Origin: Lamellibrachia columna
Lineage: Eukaryota > Annelida > Polychaeta > Sabellida > Siboglinidae
Assembly: GCA_963662155.1 (NCBI GenBank)
Contig: OY759262.1
Location: 59,488,393-59,552,392, forward strand
Length of the DNA: 64,000 bases
Reading direction: 5' to 3'
The position numbers were made by a program, and so were the translations under genes. Position 1 is the stretch's first letter; each line of letters opens with the position of its first letter. The notes beneath the pieces were generated by a model, which was given only the letters and a program-made list of their open reading frames with translations, did not search any database and had not been told where the DNA came from. Positions 1 to 11,113 of the stretch are shown here, piece by piece.

Positions 1-1051
1 TGGGGGCTACTGACACTCAATTCTCACACCTCGGGGGGGGGGCTACTGAGACGGGGCTAGAGGCACTGGTGCTACTGGGATGATACCACTGTAACATCCC
101 TAAATCCCCGGCTGATTGTGTATGCTCGAACCCCCCCCTTTTCAAAACACGTATTTATTTAGGGGGTGCATTGGACCATGGCACCCTTGACTTAAATGTT
201 TGATTGTTTTCGTAACCTGTTGCGCCATTACACGAGAGAATAGTGAACTAATGGGTGATTAAGCTCCCCCCCCCCAGACACGCCACCGGTCGTGCTCTAT
301 TTACGTGCAGTGCATGCATGTATGCAGGGTTCGCATGTCAAATGCGTAATCAGCTCGTATATCAACCGCGCGGTGTCTTTTGTTAGTTGTTGAAGTGCGT
401 GTATGCCTACCGCTATATCTGTACGCGCTATTCAAGTCGACAATTGATATCAAGATACGTATCTACTGCAACCAACGCCGAATAGCTGCCAGCGATATTG
501 GTCCAGTAAGATTCTATACAAAGACACCTTGTGAGACGGTGACATCGAGAGCGCCCTGTCGCTCTAGCGGCCTGGGTCGCTCGGTCTAGGTCTGTCGATT
601 GTGAGACATGTCTCACAACTTGACAAAACAAACACGTCACAAATGTTTTTCTGGATTGTGGCTCTCGTTCTGGTTGAGACTAGCGGAAACCAGGATGACG
701 TCAAGAAGAGGAGTTGTTATCGACAGACCTAGCTACAATTCTCAGTGATTTAATTAATTGGCTTACCGCGCACATTCAGTCTTATATCAAATTAACCAAG
801 AGTCGCGACAACAAGGAAGGTTTTGCGTGATTCCAACAATAACATTATCGGCGTCTGGCTCTGGGTAGTAGGTATTCAATGACAGTGCATTGTATGCATG
901 GAAAGTATTTCTCCCAACATTTTGATCGCTGTTCATCGCCATGCAATCATTTTTGCCGCACAGTGCATTGTGCCTGCCTGCTATAACAATGTAGAGTCTG
1001 GCCAGCCCGTTGTGATGTTAGAGTGCGGGGAGTGGGTGCTATTCTTTTTGA

Positions 1052-1079
1052 CGCGGAGAGGTCACGTGATCTCTCCGCG
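1052..1079. repeat. 28-bp palindrome centred on CACGTG
   Basis: Nine-base arms cgcggagag and ctctccgcg flank gtcacgtgat, whose core TCACGTGA is itself palindromic and contains an E-box CACGTG. There is one mismatch across the whole palindrome. It recurs at 6816-6843 and 12580-12607 in the other units. It could be a bHLH-type binding site, or just a relic hairpin. Confidence 0.8.
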
Positions 1080-1161
1080 CTACATAGAACAGACCGGAGA
1101 AACTGTGCGACTCGAGTAGTTTCTGAGAAATTGCTAGTTTCAAATATCTCATTCTGTTGTA

Positions 1162-1239
1162 CATAAAAGCCTGACGTTTGTTGTGGTAGGAGGCCATAAA
1201 AGCCTGACGTTCGTTGTGGTAGGAGGCCATAAAAGCCTG
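1162..1239. repeat. 33-bp tandem repeat, about 2.4 copies
   Basis: The unit begins cataaaagcctgacg and ends taggaggc. The second copy differs by one base (ttt/ttc), and a 12-base third partial copy follows. It recurs in units 2 and 3 at +5764 and +11528. The minus-strand reading gives a short repetitive peptide, which I treat as chance. Confidence 0.85.
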
Positions 1240-1452
1240 CTATACAAATATAGATGGCAAAATCAGTAGTCATGTGATGAAATATCAACACTGTGCAACA
1301 TATATTTTAGGGTATTTTCAGTGGACCAAAGCCATTACATACATCTTAAAACTGATGCCATGTTGAAACTATTGGGGTGTAGTTTGTATTTGCCAAATTT
1401 CAATTGTTTATAGCGAAACAAATGTCATGGTTTTCGGTCTATGCACTTATAT

Positions 1453-1720
1453 GAGTAACTACAACATAACCATTTGTAAGTATAATTAAGAATATCACGT
1501 CAGTGGTTTATAAGGAAAACCTTGTTGAACCTACAGCATCTTAATTTCATAGGCCGCGCCATAGCCTACTGTTAGATAACACTGTCACGAGTGCGGTATT
1601 CTGGAAATATTCGCTCGCCAAATGAAAATATATTCGTATACAATTATTTTTATTCTTGCCAATAGTAATGTAACATATGTTGGCCTTTGTTTACTAAACC
1701 AGTCTTCTTTCTGACAAATG
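1453..1720 (+). repeat. Dispersed repeat, also at 45597-45870
   Basis: The stretch from 'aacataaccatttg' through 'ggcctttgtttactaaac' closely matches 45597-45870 on the same strand, with scattered substitutions and small indels. It is repeated in units 2 (about 7217-7484) and 3 (about 12981-13248). It has no coding potential. The 45.6-kb copy lies in an intron between two SRP54 exon relics, which shows this is a dispersed family and not array-specific sequence. Confidence 0.8.
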
Positions 1721-3204
1721 GCATGTTTGTTTGATACTATGCATTGATTCTGTATATGCTGGACCAAAGTCGGAATTGCTAGTTTATATAGTCGCTGGTC
1801 AAAAATATTGCATCGTATTTATATCAGACGGTTGCCAGTAACAGTAACCCACACATCCTAAAGTTATTTACTGTATAAATATTTAGTAGCTTAAAAGTAT
1901 TTAATTGAAATAACAGTATTATTCTCACTCCGCACAGCAACATAAAGATGAATAGCGGGAGACATTTATTGAATCAACATAGAAAGTAGGCTGATCTCTT
2001 TGTTGCTTCAGAGTGCACTGTTAGCGAACCAATTCACCCTTGTATGGGGTTAAACACAAAAGCTTATTTGAAATTACTTCAAAGTAACCGTTGCATTGCA
2101 CACACAATATATATATATATATATATTAAAACAACGTATTACAAAGGTAAGCAATGAACACTATAAAATTATGTACTTCATGGGAAATATTATATCGACA
2201 TTTACTAATAGTTTTAATTATTCAAATACTATAATTAGGATAGCATACATAGATTCAGTAAGACATATTTGTAACATTGTGTCTACTAAATCGCTCCAAC
2301 CATACAGTTTGTAATAACTTCCGTAAAGCAAATGTATTATTCCGATAACACACAACCCTATACATATCCCACGCCGTGCGTTGTTGGAATTCCAATACGG
2401 GCTATTGAATTCCAATATTGGGACGTCATAAGTGGGACTCAGCCGTTGCTGCACATACGATTCCGATTTAGCCGTGCGTTGCTGGAATTCTAATAATGGA
2501 CAGGCCCAAGTTGGGATCATTCCAAAACTTACCCCATTCCCAAAATGGCCGTAACATAATATTACATTTACATCACGAACCAGGAAGTAAAATACTGTAA
2601 TGGTGTGTACACTACCCCCAGACCAGTTTGTTGACAAACTTCGTAGCCACGCTCGCCTTCGGGGGTTAACATAAGAATGTGTGGTGCGCATGCAGTAGGT
2701 CCATAAACGTGAATAATAAGTTTAGCAAATCATAATCGTGCAAATAATACACTGATCTTAGCAAAATGTCATGTTGCTAAAAATCAGTGACCGTGTCGGT
2801 CAGTAGGTAGGTCGGCACACGAGCAATGTCAGTGCTCAACACATCGCATGTCGTCGTTTACATTGGCAATAACTGAATAAGTTCTCGTCAATGTTTACTT
2901 ACCACAACAGCCAACAGGTAATGTTGAGATGGGTGTCGGGAATGTCGTCTTTTAAGACTTGTTTTGAACGCCCGAACGCGCAACAGCACGTAGGGAAGTA
3001 CAGGCGTTGCGCATGCGCCAAAGGCGGTGCAGCCTAAAGTGCACTAAGGCGGAACGAAACGGGCTTACCGAGGAAACCTATGTAGTTATTGCGTATTCGA
3101 AGGAGCCGTTTAGCTACAAGCATTATAACAAATACAAACAAAATAAGATATTTCCAAAACAGTTGGGAATAATAAATAACACAAATGAGAACTGCATGGC
3201 TAGG

Positions 3205-3330
3205 ATGGTCCGCCCACTTTACCTGACAGGGTGCAAAAACCAGTCATGCGGAACGAGTCTACTTGTCCATCCAAACGCTAACATATTGGTCGTGGGTTCG
3301 AATCCCATATGAAAATTTTTTTTTTTGTCA
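3205..3330 (+). other. tRNA-like/SINE-like segment with B box and T-run
   Basis: At 3291-3310 a Pol III B-box-like ggttcgaatcc sits in a T-arm fold (gtggg / cccat around ttcgaat). It is followed within a few bases by a run of T, the Pol III terminator signal. Counting back 48 bases places GCT at the anticodon position, but the anticodon stem and acceptor stem do not pair, so it is not a functional tRNA. A tRNA-derived SINE remnant or decayed tRNA gene are both possible. It ends only a few bases before the LTR. Copies lie at 8969-9094 and 15024-15149; in copy 3 the B box is mutated (gtgttcgattcc). Confidence 0.4.
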
Positions 3331-3333
3331 TAC

Positions 3334-3506
3334 TGTTGTGTTCAATACTAATTACTTTACTAGTACCGTTTTGGGTTGCACTACGTGAAGCCGTGTGGGC
3401 CCGTTGGCAAACCCGTATTTTCGTTGTACTTCCGCCCAGCGGAATAAAGATGTGTGTTTAGAAAGCGGCATTTTTTTAATGTCACCAACCAACAGAGAAC
3501 ACGACA
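3334..3506 (+). repeat. 5' LTR, Ty3/gypsy copy 1
   Basis: This is a 173-bp LTR that starts TGTTGTGTTCAATAC and ends CACGACA, with an AATAAA poly(A) signal near 3442. It is identified by alignment with the 3' LTR at 19387-19557, which shares its start and most of its length. A primer-binding site follows after 3 bases. The copies at 9098-9270 and 15153-15325 are nearly identical because they were duplicated with the array, not inserted independently. Confidence 0.85.
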
Positions 3507-3509
3507 TAT

Positions 3510-3529
3510 TAGCGACGAGGATCGGATTC
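3510..3529 (+). other. Primer-binding site, tRNA-Ser(GCT)-like
   Basis: The 20 bases starting tagcgacgagg match the complement of the 3' end of metazoan tRNA-Ser(GCT), CCA included, at about 18 of 20 positions. This is judged from general knowledge of that tRNA, not a search. Its position 3 bases after the LTR fits. Serine primers are known for Mag-clade Ty3/gypsy elements. Same site at 9274-9293 and 15329-15348. Confidence 0.7.
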
Positions 3530-3562
3530 GATCGTCACGCACAGTCGATGTAAAACGCTGAG

Positions 3563-5349
3563 ATGAAACAGGAAGGTTTGTCTTTAGCACCGTTCTCGAT
3601 TGAGCCCGTGGACAGCGCTGGTGCGCGAAGGGAACGATGGCTGCGTCGATTAAAAAATGTCATACTGGATGAAGACCTCACAGACGATGTGCGTCAAAGC
3701 GATGATGCTGCATTGTGCTGGGGAAGCATTGTTCGAAATATGTGGTTCGGTAGGGGTTGTCACTGATGATAGTTTCGCACAAGCGAAAGAAAAGCTTACG
3801 GCGTATTTTACTCCCAGGCGAAATGAGGAGTACGAAATATTCACCTTTAGACATGCCCAACAAGAAGCTGGGGAAACCCTTGACCAATTTCACGCCAGAC
3901 CACAACAATTGGCAAAGAACTGTAACTTTCAAAACAAAAACCGTGAGATTAAGTCGGATATTGTTCAGAAGTGTTTACTCCCCCAAAATACGTGATACAG
4001 GACTGAGTGAAGCCAACATAACGCTGGAACAGTTGCTTACTTTTGGGCGTGCCCTTGAAGCTACTATGCAGCAGACCAAGATGATGGGTGGCACAGCTTC
4101 TGTAGCGGAGAAATCTGTCTGCAGCATTTCGCGATGAACATCGCATACCTTCACAAGGTGGCTGGTGCAGTACATGAGAAACAACGGCTCAACAGCTCCA
4201 CCCGAGGGTGCCACCGTACAAGGCGAATACAAGATTGTGTCCAGGTTGTGGAGGACATCCACACAATAGAATGACGTGTAAAGCCTGGGACAAGACATGC
4301 CACAAATGTAACCAGCCAAACCAGTTTGCAAAAGCACATTTGGTGGAAAAGGGTACATCGCAACCAATGAATGATTTGTGCGAGGAGACATACACTATGG
4401 GTGTGTACCACACTACAAGCACCAACACAGTAAAACCGTATGTTTGTACTGTGAACATGGGAGGAACATGTGTAACCATGGAAATCGACACAGGAGCCTC
4501 GGTTTCGTTGATTTCTGAGAAGCAGTGTACCAAGATAAAAGGGTTGGTTCCACAACTAACATTGTTCGGCTGGGGATAGACCACAACAATCAGCATGCAC
4601 TTGTTGTGTTTGGATCGGGACCAAATATGCTAGGACGTGATTGGTTTTCGATGTTAAAGTTGAATCGGGCCGCAGTAAACAAGGTGGACAGAGATGACTT
4701 TCTAGAACCGTACCAGGCAGTGTTCAGTGAAGGACTGGGTACACTAAAAAGGGTCACTACGTCGACGACAAGTAAAACTACATCACTGTAAACCACGCCC
4801 TGTACCTTTTGCTTTACAAAAATGGAAGCGGAATTATATCGCCTACATGAAGGAGTAATTCGTCCTGTTGACTATTCTGAATGGGCCGCACTGATTGTAC
4901 CTGTATTCAAATCTATAGGAGCCGTCAGAATATGCGGAGAATACATAGTTACCACCAACCAAGCTGTTGAAGTGGACATGTACCCGATCCCCAACATAAA
5001 CGATTTGTTCACGAAATTAACGGGTGGTCAACTGTACACAAAACTTGACTTAAACCACGATTATCAACAAGCTGTACTCGACGAAGAATCACGCAAGCTC
5101 ACCACCATCAACACCTCCTAGGGTTTGTTTGAGTATGAACGTATGTCGTATGATGTCAGCTCATCCCCGGATATAGTCCACAGGATTATGGAGCACCTGC
5201 ACCGCAGAATTCCCAGGAGCTACGCAGCTTCTTGGGGCTTATACACTACTATCACAACTTTCTGCGAAACCTGAGCACCATTTTAGCACCGCTCCACGCC
5301 AAAATGTCAAATGGGAGTGGGGGCCGGGACAGAAGAAAGCCTTCGAGGA
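3563..5349 (+). pseudogene. Decayed gag-pol of Ty3/gypsy copy 1, truncated at array joint
   Basis: This is remnant coding sequence of a retroelement polyprotein. In order there is a capsid-like gag part broken by a frameshift near 3690 (two bases missing relative to copy 3) and another near 3990. Two zinc-knuckle-like boxes follow (CPGCGGHPHNRMTC and CHKCNQPNQFAKAHL, about 4235-4345). A protease motif IDTGAS lies near 4485. The start of reverse transcriptase follows, with EGVIRPVDYSEWAA and KLDLNHDYQQ (4848-5075). A stop at 5119 follows INTS. Sequence then resumes at a conserved LRSFLGL-like block, so the RT core with its YxDD motif is missing. Homology stops at 5349 where the array joint lies. 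The double zinc knuckle and serine primer suggest the Mag group. The copy is not functional. Confidence 0.85.
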
Positions 5350-5756
5350 TGGCATGGCCATAGAAATAAAATTCAAATTTATTTGTATATGAAAAACAGG
5401 TACAATGCCAGTGTACTGCACCATATTTGGATTCCCTATTCAAATGGCTTAATGTTGAAAACAATATTTTTTATTACAACACAATATCAACTAGGTGATT
5501 CCATCTGTAGTAAGAAAACTATGTAAATATTACTGTCAAATGCAAGAAAATGATTAACTCCACCTTCAATTGCCTTTCAGAAGCAATATCTAGATAACAA
5601 TCCTTTGATGAATGTTGCAACCCTAGTTAATGACTGAACCTTATTTTTTTAGATTGTTATATTATAATCATATCAGCTAATCCAAGTCAGCTAATCAAAA
5701 AACATTGATTGTATTATCAAAACTAGAGGGGGTGTTAAACCAACAGCATCCTGACC
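5350..5756. other. Flank segment joined to pol at array joint 1
   Basis: This AT-rich 407-bp stretch is unrelated to the retroelement. It must be the sequence that lay upstream of the 'tgggggctac' start of the unit before duplication. An identical segment is at 11114-11520. I see no gene, no microhomology beyond a few bases at the joint, and no target-site duplication. Confidence 0.8.
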
Positions 5757-8700
5757 TGGGGGCTACTGACACTCAATTCTCACACTTCCGGGGGGGGGCT
5801 ACTGAGACGGGGCTAGAGGCACTGGTGCTACTGGGATGATACCACTGTAACATCCCTAAATCCCCGGCTGATTGTGTATGCTCGAACCCCCCCCTTTTCA
5901 AAACACGTATTTATTTAGGGGGTGCATTGGACCATGGCACCCTTGACTTAAATGTTTGATTGTTTTCGTAACCTGTTGCGCCATTACACGAGAGAATAGT
6001 GAACTAATGGGTGATTAAGCTCCCCCCCCCAGACACGCCACCGGTCGTGCTCTATTTACGTGCAGTGCATGCATGTATGCAGGGTTCGCATGTCAAATGC
6101 GTAATCAGCTCGTATATCAACCGTGCGGTGTCTTTTGTTAGTTGTTGAAGTGCGTGTATGCCTACCGCTATATCTGTACGCGCTATTCAAGTCGACAATT
6201 GATATCAAGATACGTATCTACTGCAACCAACGCCGAATAGCTGCCAGTGTTGTCGATATTGGTCCAGTAAGATTCTATACAAAGACACCTTGTGAGAGGG
6301 TGACATCGAGAGCACCATGTCGCTCTAGCGGCCTGGGTCGCTCGGTCTAGGTCTGTCGATTGTGAGACATGTCTCACAACTTGACAAAACAAACGCGTCA
6401 CAAATGTTTTTTTTTTTGGATTGTGGCTCTCGTTCTGGTTGAGACTAGCGGAAACCAGGATGACGTGAAGAAGAGGAGTTATTATTGGCAGTCGGCCTAC
6501 AATTCTCAGTGATTTAATTAATCGGCTTACCGCGCACATTCAGTCTTATATCAAATCTACCAAGAGTCGCGACAACAAGGAAGGTTTTGCGTGATTCCAA
6601 CAATAACATTATCGGCGTCTGGCTCTGGGTAGTAGGTATTCAATGACAGTGCATTGTATGCATGGAAAGTATTTCTCCCAACATTTTGATCGCTGTTCAT
6701 CGCCATGCAATCATTTTTGCCGCACAGTGCATTGTGCCTGCCTGCTATAACAATGTAGAGTCTGGCCAGCCCGTTGTGATGTTAGAGTGCGGGGAGTGGG
6801 TGCTATTCTTTTTGACGCGGAGAGGTCACGTGATCTCTCCGCGCTACATAGAACAGACCGGAGAAACTGTGCGACTCGAGTAGTTTCTGAGAAATTGCTA
6901 GTTTCAAATATCTCATTCTGTTGTACATAAAAGCCTGACGTTTGTTGTGGTAGGAGGCCATAAAAGCCTGACGTTCGTTGTGGTAGGAGGCCATAAAAGC
7001 CTGCTATACAAATATAGATGGCAAAATCAGTAGTCATGTGATGAAATATCAACACTGTGCAACATATATTTTAGGGTATTTTCAGTGGACCAAAGCCATT
7101 ACATACATCTTAAAACTGATGCCATGTTGAAACTATTGGGGTGTAGTTTGTATTTGCCAAATTTCAATTGTTTATAGCGAAACAAATGTCATGGTTTTCG
7201 GTCTATGCACTTATATGAGTAACTACAACATAACCATTTGTAAGTATAATTAAGAATATCACGTCAGTGGTTTATAAGGAAAACCTTGTTGAACCTACAG
7301 CATCTTAATTTCATAGGCCGCGCCATAGCCTACTGTTAGATAACACTGTCACGAGTGCGGTATTCTGGAAATATTCGCTCGCCAAATGAAAATATATTCG
7401 TATACAATTATTTTTATTCTTGCCAATAGTAATGTAACATATGTTGGCCTTTGTTTACTAAACCAGTCTTCTTTCTGACAAATGGCATGTTTGTTTGATA
7501 CTATGCATTGATTCTGTATATGCTGGACCAAAGTCGGAATTGCTAGTTTATATAGTCGCTGGTCAAAAATATTGCATCGTATTTATATCAGACGGTTGCC
7601 AGTAACAGTAACCCACACATCCTAAAGTTATTTACTGTATAAATATTTAGTAGCTTAAAAGTATTTAATTGAAATAACAGTATTATTCTCACTCCGCACA
7701 GCAACATAAAGATGAATAGCGGGAGACATTTATTGAATCAACATAGAAAGTAGGCTGATCTCTTTGTTGCTTCAGAGTGCACTGTTAGCGAACCAATTCA
7801 CCCTTGTATGGGGTTAAACACAAAAGCTTATTTGAAATTACTTCAAAGTAACCGTTGCATTGCACACACAATATATATATATATATATATTAAAACAACG
7901 TATTACAAAGGTAAGCAATGAACACTATAAAATTATGTACTTCATGGGAAATATTATATCGACATTTACTAATAGTTTTAATTATTCAAATACTATAATT
8001 AGGATAGCATACATAGATTCAGTAAGACATATTTGTAACATTGTGTCTACTAAATCGCTCCAACCATACAGTTTGTAATAACTTCCGTAAAGCAAATGTA
8101 TTATTCCGATAACACACAACCCTATACATATCCCACGCCGTGCGTTGTTGGAATTCCAATACGGGCTATTGAATTCCAATATTGGGACGTCATAAGTGGG
8201 ACTCAGCCGTTGCTGCACATACGATTCCGATTTAGCCGTGCGTTGCTGGAATTCTAATAATGGACAGGCCCAAGTTGGGATCATTCCAAAACTTACCCCA
8301 TTCCCAAAATGGCCGTAACATAATATTACATTTACATCACGAACCAGGAAGTAAAATACTGTAATGGTGTGTACACTACCCCCAGACCAGTTTGTTGACA
8401 AACTTCGTAGCCACGCTCGCCTTCGGGGGTTAACATAAGAATGTGTGGTGCGCATGCAGTAGGTCCATAAACGTGAATAATAAGTTTAGCAAATCATAAT
8501 CGTGCAAATAATACACTGATCTTAGCAAAATGTCATGTTGCTAAAAATCAGTGACCGTGTCGGTCAGTAGGTAGGTCGGCACACGAGCAATGTCAGTGCT
8601 CAACACATCGCATGTCGTCGTTTACATTGGCAATAACTGAATAAGTTCTCGTCAATGTTTACTTACCACAACAGCCAACAGGTAATGTTGAGATGGGTGT

Positions 8701-9097
8701 CGGGAATGTCGTCTTTTAAGACTTGTTTTGAACGCCCGAACGCGCAACAGCACGTAGGGAAGTACAGGCGTTGCGCATGCGCCAAAGGCGGTGCAGCCTA
8801 AAGTGCACTAAGGCGGAACGAAACGGGCTTACCGAGGAAACCTATGTAGTTATTGCGTATTCGAAGGAGCCGTTTAGCTACAAGCATTATAACAAATACA
8901 AACAAAATAAGATATTTCCAAAACAGTTGGGAATAATAAATAACACAAATGAGAACTGCATGGCTAGGATGGTCCGCCCACTTTACCTGACAGGGTGCAA
9001 AAACCAGTCATGCGGAACGAGTCTACTTGTCCATCCAAACGCTAACATATTGGTCGTGGGTTCGAATCCCATATGAAAATTTTTTTTTTTGTCATAC

Positions 9098-9270
9098 TGT
9101 TGTGTTCAATACTAATTACTTTACTAGTACCGTTTTGGGTTGCACTACGTGAAGCCGTGTGGGCCCGTTGGCAAACCCGTATTTTCGTTGTACTTCCGCC
9201 CAGCGGAATAAAGATGTGTGTTTAGAAAGCGGCATTTTTTTAATGTCACCAACCAACAGAGAACACGACA
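9098..9270 (+). repeat. 5' LTR, Ty3/gypsy copy 2
   Basis: This is the array copy of the 3334-3506 LTR at +5764 with the same ends and AATAAA. The serine-type primer-binding site follows at 9274-9293. Confidence 0.85.
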
Positions 9271-9326
9271 TATTAGCGACGAGGATCGGATTCGATCGTC
9301 ACGCACAGTCGATGTAAAACGCTGAG

Positions 9327-11113
9327 ATGAAACAGGAAGGTTTGTCTTTAGCACCGTTCTCGATTGAGCCCGTGGACAGCGCTGGTGCGCGAAGGGAACG
9401 ATGGCTGCGTCGATTAAAAAATGTCATACTGGATGAAGACCTCACAGACGATGTGCGTCAAAGCGATGATGCTGCATTGTGCTGGGGAAGCATTGTTCGA
9501 AATATGTGGTTCGGTAGGGGTTGTCACTGATGATAGTTTCGCACAAGCGAAAGAAAAGCTTACGGCGTATTTTACTCCCAGGCGAAATGAGGAGTACGAA
9601 ATATTCACCTTTAGACATGCCCAACAAGAAGCTGGGGAAACCCTTGACCAATTTCACGCCAGACCACAACAATTGGCAAAGAACTGTAACTTTCAAAACA
9701 AAAACCGTGAGATTAAGTCGGATATTGTTCAGAAGTGTTTACTCCCCCAAAATACGTGATACAGGACTGAGTGAAGCCAACATAACGCTGGAACAGTTGC
9801 TTACTTTTGGGCGTGCCCTTGAAGCTACTATGCAGCAGACCAAGATGATGGGTGGCACAGCTTCTGTAGCGGAGAAATCTGTCTGCAGCATTTCGCGATG
9901 AACATCGCATACCTTCACAAGGTGGCTGGTGCAGTACATGAGAAACAACGGCTCAACAGCTCCACCCGAGGGTGCCACCGTACAAGGCGAATACAAGATT
10001 GTGTCCAGGTTGTGGAGGACATCCACACAATAGAATGACGTGTAAAGCCTGGGACAAGACATGCCACAAATGTAACCAGCCAAACCAGTTTGCAAAAGCA
10101 CATTTGGTGGAAAAGGGTACATCGCAACCAATGAATGATTTGTGCGAGGAGACATACACTATGGGTGTGTACCACACTACAAGCACCAACACAGTAAAAC
10201 CGTATGTTTGTACTGTGAACATGGGAGGAACATGTGTAACCATGGAAATCGACACAGGAGCCTCGGTTTCGTTGATTTCTGAGAAGCAGTGTACCAAGAT
10301 AAAAGGGTTGGTTCCACAACTAACATTGTTCGGCTGGGGATAGACCACAACAATCAGCATGCACTTGTTGTGTTTGGATCGGGACCAAATATGCTAGGAC
10401 GTGATTGGTTTTCGATGTTAAAGTTGAATCGGGCCGCAGTAAACAAGGTGGACAGAGATGACTTTCTAGAACCGTACCAGGCAGTGTTCAGTGAAGGACT
10501 GGGTACACTAAAAAGGGTCACTACGTCGACGACAAGTAAAACTACATCACTGTAAACCACGCCCTGTACCTTTTGCTTTACAAAAATGGAAGCGGAATTA
10601 TATCGCCTACATGAAGGAGTAATTCGTCCTGTTGACTATTCTGAATGGGCCGCACTGATTGTACCTGTATTCAAATCTATAGGAGCCGTCAGAATATGCG
10701 GAGAATACATAGTTACCACCAACCAAGCTGTTGAAGTGGACATGTACCCGATCCCCAACATAAACGATTTGTTCACGAAATTAACGGGTGGTCAACTGTA
10801 CACAAAACTTGACTTAAACCACGATTATCAACAAGCTGTACTCGACGAAGAATCACGCAAGCTCACCACCATCAACACCTCCTAGGGTTTGTTTGAGTAT
10901 GAACGTATGTCGTATGATGTCAGCTCATCCCCGGATATAGTCCACAGGATTATGGAGCACCTGCACCGCAGAATTCCCAGGAGCTACGCAGCTTCTTGGG
11001 GCTTATACACTACTATCACAACTTTCTGCGAAACCTGAGCACCATTTTAGCACCGCTCCACGCCAAAATGTCAAATGGGAGTGGGGGCCGGGACAGAAGA
11101 AAGCCTTCGAGGA
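9327..11113 (+). pseudogene. Decayed gag-pol of Ty3/gypsy copy 2, truncated at array joint
   Basis: This has the same content and lesions as the copy at 3563-5349: the shared two-base loss near 9454, the frameshift near 9754, zinc knuckles at about 9999-10109, IDTGAS near 10249, the RT start at 10612-10839, the stop at 10883, and the missing RT core. It ends at the second array joint. The shared lesions show it is a segmental copy, not a new insertion. Confidence 0.85.

Larger units (their letters stand above)
1..3333. other. Non-element part of unit copy 1, no recognised gene
   Basis: This 3.3-kb stretch (repeated at about 5757-9097 and 11521-15152) has no open frame I can assign. The longest frames are about 157 codons on the minus strand at 2218-2691 and 101 codons at 3007-3312 on plus, neither resembling a family I know. 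It holds poly-C/G runs, a short (AT)n near 2107-2127, a palindrome, a 33-bp tandem repeat and part of a dispersed repeat. A motif starting gccgtgcgttg and ending ggaattc occurs twice near 2373 and 2472. Confidence 0.6.

Noticed and set aside
2218..2691. 157-codon minus frame, present in all three units
   Set aside because: No recognisable domain. Its presence in three copies reflects duplication, not selection. Composition is not protein-like by eye.
4151..4596. Minus-strand frames of 134-138 codons opposite gag/protease
   Set aside because: Antisense shadows of the plus-strand zinc knuckle and protease region.
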